From contig CAIPUQ010000531.1 of assembly GCA_903868295.1 (NCBI GenBank), positions 1 to 12,695 on the forward strand: a DNA stretch of 12,695 nucleotides. Reading direction: 5' to 3'. Within the stretch, counting starts at the first letter, position 1. Every line of letters begins with the position of its first letter. The position numbers and the translations under genes were made by a program. Source of the DNA: an uncultured Roseiflexaceae bacterium. GTDB lineage: Bacteria; Chloroflexota; Chloroflexia; Chloroflexales; Roseiflexaceae. The notes beneath the pieces are model-generated. The model ran no database searches and had not been told where the DNA came from. It worked only from the letters and a program-made list of their open reading frames with translations. Below, in pieces: positions 6,825 through 12,695 of the stretch.

Positions 6825-7226
6825 ATGCACACAATTCTTCTCTTTGACGGGGTCTGTAATCTCTGCGCTGGCGTCGTGCAATGGGTCATTCCACGTGATC
6901 CTGCTGCACGCATTCATTTTGCGTCGCTCCAATCACCGATTGGGACACAATTGTGCGCTCGATACGGCATCGATGCGTCTGCGCTCGGCAGTGTTGTATT
7001 GATCCACGACAGCATTGCCTACCAAGAGAGTGATGCGGCACTCATGCTCGTCAGCGTCCTGCCTGGCCCGGTGCGATTCCTCGCAGTGCTCCGCATCATC
7101 CCACGCTTCGTGCGTGACCCGATATATCGCTGGGTGGCCCGCAATCGGTATGCGTGGTTCGGCCAAAACGACTCGTGCATGTTAGCCCTGCCGGGTTACA
7201 CCGACCGCTTCTTGAGCGACCGCTAG
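6825..7226 (+). CDS. DCC-family (DUF393) thiol-disulfide oxidoreductase-like protein
   Basis: A 133-aa protein with the family's N-terminal motif FDGVCNLC (residues 7-14), a CxxC-like pair (C11, C14) at the start of a thioredoxin-like fold, followed by the typical ASLQSPIG segment and WVARNRYAWFG near the C-terminus. Most members are about 120-140 aa and of unproven function; the predicted role is cytoplasmic thiol-disulfide exchange. ATG 6825 is chosen because AAAGGA lies six bases upstream and the protein then starts MHTILLFDGVCNLC; the open frame upstream has no such start. It is divergent from the AhpD-like selenoprotein (67 bases between starts), so the two may share control. Its stop overlaps the stop of the convergent AlaX gene in CTAG. 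Confidence 0.9.
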   Translation: MHTILLFDGVCNLCAGVVQWVIPRDPAARIHFASLQSPIGTQLCARYGIDASALGSVVLIHDSIAYQESDAALMLVSVLPGPVRFLAVLRIIPRFVRDPIYRWVARNRYAWFGQNDSCMLALPGYTDRFLSDR

Positions 7227-7933
7227 GCGAAGCGGATATAGAGCCGCTTGTTTTGTTTGCCTTTGTTTTCGCTCTTGTAGATCGAGCACGGGCCGACTTC
7301 GTGGGTGCTTTCGGCGTGTGTCCCGCCACACGCCTGCGCATCGAATCCGTCGATTTCGACCACCCGCACCTGACCACGGTATGCCGGCGGCTGGACATTT
7401 TTCGTCCGGAGCAAATCACTGCGTTGTGCAAACTCCGCCACCGACACATACCGATAGTGCACCGGGTGATACGCCACCAAGACGGCATTCATCCGCGCCT
7501 CGAGGTCGGCCAACATGACCGGATCGAGCCATTCGATGGCGAAATCGATACGGGCGTACGCTTCGGTCATCTGCGCACCCGTGATCCATGCCTGATAGTG
7601 TGTCATTGCCAGTGTGTTGAGCACATGCAACGCGGTGTGATAGCGCGAGATGGTGCGCCGGCGCTGCTTGTCGACAACGAGATCAACGGCCTGCCCCGGC
7701 ACGACTACAGCGGCACTATGGTGCCAGATATGATCATCGGCATCGACCTCAACATGCTCGATGCGCTGATTGGCACCGTCGACACTGACCACGCCGGTGT
7801 CCACCGGCTGGCCACCCCCACCCACAAAAAACGGCGACGCGGCAACCACAAAAGCCCCGGGACGTGTAGCCACGACCGTGGTCACCACGTGCGTCTGCTG
7901 TGGGGTGTTGAGGTAGATGCGCTCGGTACTCAC
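7223..7933 (-). CDS. Alanyl-tRNA editing protein, AlaX type
   Basis: A free-standing editing domain that hydrolyses Ser (or Gly) wrongly attached to tRNA-Ala, homologous to the AlaRS editing domain. The 236-aa product has the N-terminal GGGGQPVDTG glycine motif (39-48) and the two zinc-binding halves HTALH (H99, H103) and CGGTH (C202, H206). All four metal ligands are present, so it should be active. Length and N-terminal domain fit the longer AlaX class (AlaX-M/L). Start GTG 7933 overlaps the upstream DUF4126 stop by four bases (GTGA), with AGGAA about seven bases upstream, so translation is probably coupled. The 3' end meets the DCC gene head-on in a shared CTAG, with no room for a terminator. 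Confidence 0.93.
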   Translation of the reverse strand: MSTERIYLNTPQQTHVVTTVVATRPGAFVVAASPFFVGGGGQPVDTGVVSVDGANQRIEHVEVDADDHIWHHSAAVVVPGQAVDLVVDKQRRRTISRYHTALHVLNTLAMTHYQAWITGAQMTEAYARIDFAIEWLDPVMLADLEARMNAVLVAYHPVHYRYVSVAEFAQRSDLLRTKNVQPPAYRGQVRVVEIDGFDAQACGGTHAESTHEVGPCSIYKSENKGKQNKRLYIRFA

Positions 7934-8505
7934 ACCCGCTTCCTGCCAATGCGCCGCATGATAAAGCTCCCCATCACCACAATCGCGATGACAGCCATCA
8001 CCACCACCACCACCGGCAGCACGAGGGCCCCGACGGCGGTTGCTGTTGCGCCGACAGCCTCACTGGTCGCGATAACCGGGTTGGCAATGCTGGCGGTTGT
8101 CGCCGTCGATGCCCCGCGGATGGTTGCCATCCCTGTATGGAGTGCGCCTGCGACGCCACCGCCCGCGATGAGCGCCAACGACCAACGCAACCAGTCGTCC
8201 ATCCCGACGACCATCGATGCAGTCAACAACGTCCCGGCAACCACGGCAGCAGGTGCGCCAATAACATCGAGCGCGTGATCAAGCACGGGGATGTAATAGG
8301 CCACCAGTTCACTCAGCGATGCCGCAGACAGCACCGCCAACGCGGGCCAACTGCCGAGCCATGCAAAATCCGGCGCGACATTAAGAATCCCCAGCTTGGT
8401 GGCAATTGCCGCCACCAGGAACGGCAGAAAGATGCGGAATCCCACCGCTGAACTCAACGCAATCCCGGTCATTGCCCCAAACCCAATCACTGCATATTCG
8501 TTCAT
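7930..8505 (-). CDS. DUF4126-family membrane protein
   Basis: A 191-aa very hydrophobic protein resembling DUF4126, whose function is unknown. It starts MNEYAVIGFGAMTGIALSSAVGFRIFLPFLV, a first membrane helix typical of the family. Further likely helices fall near residues 45-65, 75-95, 105-130 and 160-185, the last with the run LPVVVVVMAVIAIVVMG, then a basic tail RRIGRKRV. Two adjacent ATGs (8508 and 8505) are possible; 8505 gives better spacing from the weak G-rich site and the usual MNE start. It is tightly packed: about 16 bases after the GH-lipoprotein stop, and four-base overlap with the AlaX gene. Confidence 0.82.
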   Translation of the reverse strand: MNEYAVIGFGAMTGIALSSAVGFRIFLPFLVAAIATKLGILNVAPDFAWLGSWPALAVLSAASLSELVAYYIPVLDHALDVIGAPAAVVAGTLLTASMVVGMDDWLRWSLALIAGGGVAGALHTGMATIRGASTATTASIANPVIATSEAVGATATAVGALVLPVVVVVMAVIAIVVMGSFIMRRIGRKRV

Positions 8506-8521
8506 CATGCCCCCACGCACA

Positions 8522-10261
8522 CTACACTTCTTTACGCACCAGCCGGACCGCACAATCATTGACAAAATCGGGGATCGCCAGCTCGCCCGCCCCATCGACC
8601 ACAGTCATACTCGCCGTCGCACCCCATTCCCCTGCCCGTGTGTCAAACCACGTCACCGCATAGACACCATCGATAAGCGGTGCCAGTACCAATGGTGCGA
8701 GAGACTGCATCGGTACCGAATACGCCCAATCAGACTGGCCGTTTGCGTCGAGGTAGGCACGTTGGGCATCGGTAGCAGTGTATGCGCCAGCCCGCAACCA
8801 GAGGAGAAGTTCTCGGTCGTTTCGCAATCCGAGCGCGACCCCTGCAAATCCTGTAGGGCGGAAAGGACGGAAATCCGTCACGTTTTGTTGCGCCACAAAG
8901 CGCGCTACCCCACGGAACACGCCCCACTGTGCCGTCGGCGCAATCCACGTATCCCACCACCAATACATCCCTGGCCCCGCAAACCCCATAAAAACCGGCG
9001 CCCAGACGGCGTTGTGCAAGTGAACAGCTTCGATGGCACTGACCGGATTGGCACCGCCGGCGCTCCAGCCGACCTCGCTGAGGAGCAATGGTTGCCGCCC
9101 CGCCAGCGATTTGAGGGCAATGCGCGTACTGTTGAGCGACCGCACCACATCGTCACCGCCGTACAGATGATGCTGGGCAATTGCCAGCGGCTGCTGCTCC
9201 CAGCGACGCGCATCACCTGCCGACGACCAACTACTGGTGATGGGGTGTGCGTAGGGATCTGCGGCGGCGAGCACGGCGTTCATCTGCGTAAACCACGGGG
9301 TCAATGCTTCTTCGGGGATGGGTGTCCAATTGACTTCGTTCCACCATTCCCAACACCAGAGCGCTGCCGAGGCTGCACACCGCGCAACGATATAGCGCAC
9401 CCGCTGGGCAAACAATTGCTGAGCGGTTGGGTCGGTCACAAACGCTGCCGGATTCGCCAACGGTCCGCCGTTGCGCTGGTTGTACGGGTTATCATCCCAC
9501 TCGGGATTGGTACTGGTACTGAACGCCCCGTGATTGAGCAACGTCAGCATCACGACAATCCCCCGTTCGGCGGCGAGTGCCAATACCCGATCGAGGAGCC
9601 ACGCCTGCCGCAGGCGCGCCGTATAGTCGCCGAGCGGGGTGTCGCGCCATTCGATACCGAACGACCACGAAGCCATCCAGATGCGGCACACGTTGCCCCC
9701 ATTGGCCGCTAATGCATCGAACCACTGCCGATAATCTGCCAATACCTGCGCCCCAGGACTCGTCGACCAGCCCAGGTTGAGCCCAATGGGGATGAACGGG
9801 GTGCCGTCGTCGTAGACGAACCCACCGCCCGCGGTACGCACAAACCCACGCCGCGTCGCACCGTCGGCCACCGTGACCTGCAATGGCGGACTGGTCTGCA
9901 CACGGATCTCCCAGGTGCCCGCGCGGGGCAGATTGAGGTGCACACGCCAATGCGGTTCGCCCCGCGGCTCGAGCGTCTGCTCATCGTAGTCCTGATACCA
10001 AAAGACCGCGCTGCGCACCAGTGTCGCCCCGGCAGTCGCTTCGACCCAGATCGGGTCACCGGCATAGCGTGCTGTGGGTGAGGTCGGCATGGTCACGATA
10101 CAGGCGAAAAGCTGCCCCGCGACGATCGGCGTTGCGTCGACGCGCTGCACCGTCCACGCGGCTGCGGCCTGTGGAACGGTGGGTTGTGGGGCGGGCAGCG
10201 CCCGTGTACAGGCGCTCAGGACTGCCCCTGCGCCCATGCTGATGACTGTTCTGCGCCGCAC
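8522..10261 (-). CDS. Lipoprotein glycoside hydrolase, GH5-like (clan GH-A)
   Basis: A 579-aa exported hydrolase. Residues 1-18 form a lipoprotein signal, MRRRTVISMGAGAVLSAC with lipobox LSAC (Cys18); the leading RRR would also suit Tat export. An Ig-like N-terminal region (about 30-140, resembling DUF5060) precedes a TIM barrel that opens with GFVYDDGTPFIPIGLNLGW. Candidate catalytic residues are the acid/base in WEWWNEVNW (Glu309) and the nucleophile in LLLSEVGWSAGG (Glu396); both sit at the strand ends expected for clan GH-A. A C-terminal beta-rich module follows. Substrate is unclear: endo-glucanase or mannanase types are likely. Start GTG 10261 has AGGAGG six bases upstream; the ORF is open further, into the upstream gene's end, without support. 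It follows the esterase by 11 bases. Confidence 0.88.
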   Translation of the reverse strand: MRRRTVISMGAGAVLSACTRALPAPQPTVPQAAAAWTVQRVDATPIVAGQLFACIVTMPTSPTARYAGDPIWVEATAGATLVRSAVFWYQDYDEQTLEPRGEPHWRVHLNLPRAGTWEIRVQTSPPLQVTVADGATRRGFVRTAGGGFVYDDGTPFIPIGLNLGWSTSPGAQVLADYRQWFDALAANGGNVCRIWMASWSFGIEWRDTPLGDYTARLRQAWLLDRVLALAAERGIVVMLTLLNHGAFSTSTNPEWDDNPYNQRNGGPLANPAAFVTDPTAQQLFAQRVRYIVARCAASAALWCWEWWNEVNWTPIPEEALTPWFTQMNAVLAAADPYAHPITSSWSSAGDARRWEQQPLAIAQHHLYGGDDVVRSLNSTRIALKSLAGRQPLLLSEVGWSAGGANPVSAIEAVHLHNAVWAPVFMGFAGPGMYWWWDTWIAPTAQWGVFRGVARFVAQQNVTDFRPFRPTGFAGVALGLRNDRELLLWLRAGAYTATDAQRAYLDANGQSDWAYSVPMQSLAPLVLAPLIDGVYAVTWFDTRAGEWGATASMTVVDGAGELAIPDFVNDCAVRLVRKEV

Positions 10262-10272
10262 AAAACACCTCC

Positions 10273-11127
10273 TCACCGCGTCTGCGGTGTGACCATCCCA
10301 ATCGACACGACCCACTCGTACCAGCGCTCGATCCACCGATCACATGGCAGATTGCGCGTCATCATGCCGAATCCATGACCACCGCCGGCATACGCATGCA
10401 CCTCGACCGTCGCACCTGCTGCCATCCACGCTGCCTGCATCCGTCGCACCGTCGCAAAAATCAACTCGCCGAATTCGTCGTTATTGGCCAATGCCATGAA
10501 CAACGGCGGCGCATGGGTATCGACGTCGATCGCCTCGAACCAGACCGGGTAGATGGGTGCAGCAAAATCCGGACGGCAGTCGGCATCGTGATGCAACGTC
10601 GCCGTAATGGCCACGTGCCCGCCTGCCGAAAAGCCCATCACGCCGATGCGGTCGCTGCGAATTCCCCACGTCGCTGCCATTGCCCGCGTGCGTCGGATTG
10701 CCTGGTGGACATCAGCCCGCATGAGTGGGTCGTGTTCGGCTGCCAATCGACGCATCCAGGCGGGATCCGACAACTTGGCCGAAAACGTGGCTGCGTGCTC
10801 TTCCGGGTCCTCTGGTGTGGGGATCAAGCGATACTCGAGCACCACCGCTGCAATGCCCTTGGCGTTGAGCCAGCGTGCCACATCATGCCCCTCATGGTCG
10901 ATAGCGAGCACGTGGTAGCCACCACCGGGGCAGACCACCACTGCGGTGCCGGTTGCTATCGTCGGGTCAGGCAGATAGACGGTGATGCGCGGGAGGCGCA
11001 CATTCCGCACCTGGCCAAACGGCGTGCCGGCCTGTGACAAACCCACAAAGGTTATCTCACGCGGGCCGACATCTGGGAGCGTACCCGCTGGCCAGAGGAG
11101 TTCGCGGAACGGAGCAGGTGCTGTCAT
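10273..11127 (-). CDS. Alpha/beta hydrolase, acetylxylan-esterase-like
   Basis: A 284-aa alpha/beta-hydrolase of the BD-FAE / acetyl-esterase type, which removes acetyl or feruloyl groups from polysaccharides. Motifs: oxyanion-hole CPGGGYHVLA (66-75), nucleophile elbow GFSAGG (Ser167), likely Asp217 in ALANNDEF, and catalytic His251 in GGGHGFG. These complete a triad. No signal peptide is present, so it is cytoplasmic. ATG 11127 has only a weak ribosome site (AAGTGA). It heads a probable four-gene operon with GH lipoprotein, DUF4126 and AlaX. Being beside two glycosidases supports a carbohydrate-deacetylation role, by inference. Divergent from the 11218 gene. Confidence 0.88.
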   Translation of the reverse strand: MTAPAPFRELLWPAGTLPDVGPREITFVGLSQAGTPFGQVRNVRLPRITVYLPDPTIATGTAVVVCPGGGYHVLAIDHEGHDVARWLNAKGIAAVVLEYRLIPTPEDPEEHAATFSAKLSDPAWMRRLAAEHDPLMRADVHQAIRRTRAMAATWGIRSDRIGVMGFSAGGHVAITATLHHDADCRPDFAAPIYPVWFEAIDVDTHAPPLFMALANNDEFGELIFATVRRMQAAWMAAGATVEVHAYAGGGHGFGMMTRNLPCDRWIERWYEWVVSIGMVTPQTR

Positions 11128-11132
11128 GACGA

Positions 11133-11160
11133 TTCACTTTCGACGAATGGACGATATACA
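11133..11160 (+). promoter_or_regulatory. Possible promoter of the cytoplasmic GH5-like gene
   Basis: TTCACT (11133-11138), 16 bases, TATACA (11155-11160); an overlapping TACAAT is at 11157-11162. Spacing is acceptable and the -10 is good, but the -35 is weak. It overlaps the region where the divergent esterase gene should be transcribed. No clear promoter for that minus-strand operon was found. Confidence 0.4.
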
Positions 11161-11217
11161 ATGATACTCTATTCGTTTTGTTGCTCGGTGCAGGGCATCG
11201 GGATGGAGGTGGCACGT

Positions 11218-12447
11218 ATGGAAACACCATTTATCTTGGGCGTCAATTATTGGCCACGACGCAAGGCGATGGGCTGGTGGAAGGATTTCGACGCCGGCGA
11301 AGTCCATGGCGAATTCGCCACCATTGCAAGCCTAGGGATGACGGTTGTGCGGATTTTTCTGCTGTGGGAAGACTTCCAACCCACGCCCGACAGTGTCGAT
11401 GCCGCCAGCCTAGCCAATCTGCACACCGTTGCCGACATCGCCGCACACCACAAGTTGGTCCTCGACGTGACGTTCTTTACGGGGCACATGAGCGGCCCCA
11501 ATTGGTGCCCGGGCTGGCTCTTGGGCGATCCGGCAGACGCAACCAACTTCCACCATCTACAAGTCGTCAGCGCCAACAAAATCGTCGACAAGCCATACCG
11601 CAACCCATACCACGACCCCATCGCACTGACCGCCGAACGGCTGTTGCTGACGACCGTGGTGACCGGCCTCAAGGACCACCCGGGTATCGGCTGGTGGAAC
11701 TTGGGCAACGAGCCCGATTTGTTTGCCTGGCCACGCGATGCAGCCGCCGGCCAAGCCTGGGTACGCGAGATGACGCAACTCATCAAAGCCATCGACCCCG
11801 TTCACCCGGTCACCTGCGGGCTGCATGCCGACAGTTTGTTCCGCACCAATAATTTGCGCGTCCACGAAGTCTATGCCGAGACCGACTGGGCGGTGATGCA
11901 CTCGTACCCGATGTATGTCAGTTGGATGAAGAACCCCCTCGACCCCGACTACGTGCCGTTTACCTGTGCCGTGGTCAGCGCCCTGTGCGGCAAACCGACC
12001 TTAATGGAAGAATTCGGCGGCTGCACCGCACCTCCGGGCGCACCGTCACAGGTGTGGAACTGGACCGCATACGGCAAACCACGCGCCCAATTCATGGCCT
12101 CCGAAGAAGATTTGGCTGCCTACTACGCAGCCGTACTGCCGACCCTGGTCGACGTCGGGGCCACTGGGGCAATGCTCTGGTGCTTTGCAGATTACAGCTC
12201 GGATCTGTGGAACGAACCACCTTGCGACGAAGCACGCCACGAACGCTTCTTTGGGATGGTCCGCCCCGACGGCACACTCAAGCCGCACGCCGAAGTCATC
12301 AAGCAATTCGCCGCCAGCAAACCGACCGTCAAAGCAGCGGTCCGACCCGTCCAACTCGGAGTCAGCGCGGCGGACTTCTACACCGACCCGTCGGGGCACA
12401 TGAAGCGTCTGTTTGCAGAATTCGCAGGGGCAGATCGCCTCAAATAA
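11218..12447 (+). CDS. GH5-like / endo-beta-mannosidase-like glycoside hydrolase (COG3934 type)
   Basis: A 409-aa single-domain TIM-barrel hydrolase of clan GH-A. N-terminal FILGVNYWPRRKAMGWW resembles mannosidase-like members. The acid/base is Glu165 in NLGNEPDL and the likely nucleophile is Glu265 in LMEEFGG; His228-x-Tyr230 (MHSYPMY) lies between them as usual. There is no signal peptide, so it probably acts on imported oligosaccharides. Start ATG 11218 has GGAGG (11205-11209) eight bases upstream and gives METPFILGVNYW; the upstream ATG 11161 lies on the -10 region, so is unlikely. It is divergent from the esterase-lipoprotein operon. Substrate (mannan, glucan or other) cannot be fixed from the sequence. 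Confidence 0.88.
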   Translation: METPFILGVNYWPRRKAMGWWKDFDAGEVHGEFATIASLGMTVVRIFLLWEDFQPTPDSVDAASLANLHTVADIAAHHKLVLDVTFFTGHMSGPNWCPGWLLGDPADATNFHHLQVVSANKIVDKPYRNPYHDPIALTAERLLLTTVVTGLKDHPGIGWWNLGNEPDLFAWPRDAAAGQAWVREMTQLIKAIDPVHPVTCGLHADSLFRTNNLRVHEVYAETDWAVMHSYPMYVSWMKNPLDPDYVPFTCAVVSALCGKPTLMEEFGGCTAPPGAPSQVWNWTAYGKPRAQFMASEEDLAAYYAAVLPTLVDVGATGAMLWCFADYSSDLWNEPPCDEARHERFFGMVRPDGTLKPHAEVIKQFAASKPTVKAAVRPVQLGVSAADFYTDPSGHMKRLFAEFAGADRLK

Positions 12448-12462
12448 CAGCACACACCGACA

Positions 12463-12494
12463 CACTCCTACCCCTCACAGGATGGGTAGGAGTG
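12463..12494 (+). terminator. Hairpin after the GH5-like gene, overlapping the next promoter
   Basis: Perfect 11-bp stem CACTCCTACCC (12463-12473) / GGGTAGGAGTG (12484-12494), 10-base loop. No T-run follows; instead the next bases are GTATAATG. It is therefore a poor intrinsic terminator on this strand, though the stem may stop or slow read-through. It could equally be a regulatory stem. Confidence 0.5.
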
Positions 12495-12501
12495 GTATAA
12501 T
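12493..12501 (+). promoter_or_regulatory. Extended -10 promoter for the aminotransferase
   Basis: TGGTATAAT is an exact TGn-TATAAT extended -10. At 16 bases upstream, CTCACA matches TTGACA in four positions, so -35 contact is weak and the extended -10 may compensate. It begins inside the right arm of the hairpin before it. Predicted start is about 12508, 30 bases before the ATG. Confidence 0.7.
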
Positions 12502-12537
12502 GATTGCCTATACCCTTCGCATTGAATGGAGCGATGC

Positions 12538-12695
12538 ATGACCACCTATCGAATGCTTATCCCCGGACCAGTCGACGTCGACGACGCCGTACTCAAGGTC
12601 CTCGGCAGCCCGCAGATCCCCCATTACGGTCCAGAATGGGCAGCCATCTATGCCGATGTGGTCACCGACCTCAAGCATTTATTCGGCACCACTGC
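12538..12695 (+). CDS. Class V aminotransferase (serine/alanine-glyoxylate type), 5' part only
   Basis: The first 52 codons are visible: MTTYRMLIPGPVDVDDAVL followed by LGSPQIPHYGPEWAAIYADVV and LKHLFGTT. The IPGPVDV and PQIPHYGPEW blocks and the closing LFGTT are typical of PLP-dependent fold-type I enzymes of the alanine-glyoxylate / serine-pyruvate aminotransferase group. The PLP lysine lies beyond the window. ATG 12538 has GGAG seven bases upstream (12528-12531); an ATG four bases earlier is out of frame. It stands alone behind its own promoter. Confidence 0.85.
   Translation, partial: MTTYRMLIPGPVDVDDAVLKVLGSPQIPHYGPEWAAIYADVVTDLKHLFGTT

Noticed and set aside
7990..8015. CAC/CCA triplet run resembling a microsatellite
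   Set aside because: It is the reverse of Val codons in the last membrane helix (LPVVVVVMAV) of the DUF4126 protein, so is explained by coding.
8396..9712. Long plus-strand ORF (438 codons)
   Set aside because: It runs antisense through the GH lipoprotein gene, is rich in Arg/Pro/His, and has no recognisable domain, typical of a shadow in GC-rich DNA.
1..12695. CRISPR array or rRNA gene
   Set aside because: No regularly spaced repeats and no rRNA-like sequence were seen; the window is almost wholly protein coding.

Overview
The window is bacterial. It has a bacterial tRNA-Asn with encoded CCA, sigma70-type promoters, intrinsic terminators, strong Shine-Dalgarno sites and an NAD-dependent DNA ligase. 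It looks moderately GC-rich by eye. The mix of alanyl-tRNA editing protein, DUF4126 membrane protein, phytase-like esterase domain protein and GH5-like hydrolases would suit an environmental bacterium, perhaps Chloroflexota; that lineage guess is weak.

Layout, left to right. (1) 1-3290, minus strand: ligA followed nine bases later by a phosphomannomutase/phosphoglucomutase gene that runs off the left edge. (2) 3291-3487: divergent promoter region with an 8-bp inverted repeat. (3) 3488-4841, plus: a secreted protein with a phytase-like esterase domain and its hairpin. (4) 4856-5015, plus: tRNA-Asn(GTT) with its own promoter and terminator. (5) 5025-5666: a RAYT-type Y1 transposase gene (minus) whose last codons form a perfect 19-bp REP-like hairpin; an 11-bp piece of it recurs upstream of the gene. 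(6) 5705-6757, minus: an AhpD-like/carboxymuconolactone-decarboxylase-family gene followed by an unrecognised 152-aa protein. (7) 6825-7226, plus: a DCC-family (DUF393) thiol-disulfide oxidoreductase-like protein. (8) 7223-11127, minus: a tight four-gene run of alpha/beta hydrolase, GH5-like lipoprotein, DUF4126 membrane protein and AlaX-type editing protein. (9) 11218-12447, plus: a second, cytoplasmic GH5-like hydrolase. (10) 12538-end, plus: the start of a class V aminotransferase behind an extended -10 promoter.

The most notable item is the AhpD-like gene at 6191-6757. Its reading frame contains one in-frame TGA exactly where the second cysteine of the CxxC active site belongs, giving C79-H-Y-[TGA]82. 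A hairpin with a GGUCU apical loop begins 13 nt after the TGA, and its loop starts 18 nt after the TGA. Loop and spacing agree with the E. coli fdhF SECIS as I recall it. This is strong sequence evidence for a selenoprotein with a CxxU redox centre. An ordinary gene caller would split it into two unrelated ORFs. TGA serves as a normal stop in at least three other genes here, so general UGA reassignment is unlikely. The divergent DCC-family gene next door is also a thiol-redox protein, so this may be a small redox module; that link is inferred from position only.

Regions 8 and 9 together suggest breakdown of a plant or microbial polysaccharide: an exported lipoprotein hydrolase, a deacetylating-type esterase and a cytoplasmic glycosidase that would finish oligosaccharides.
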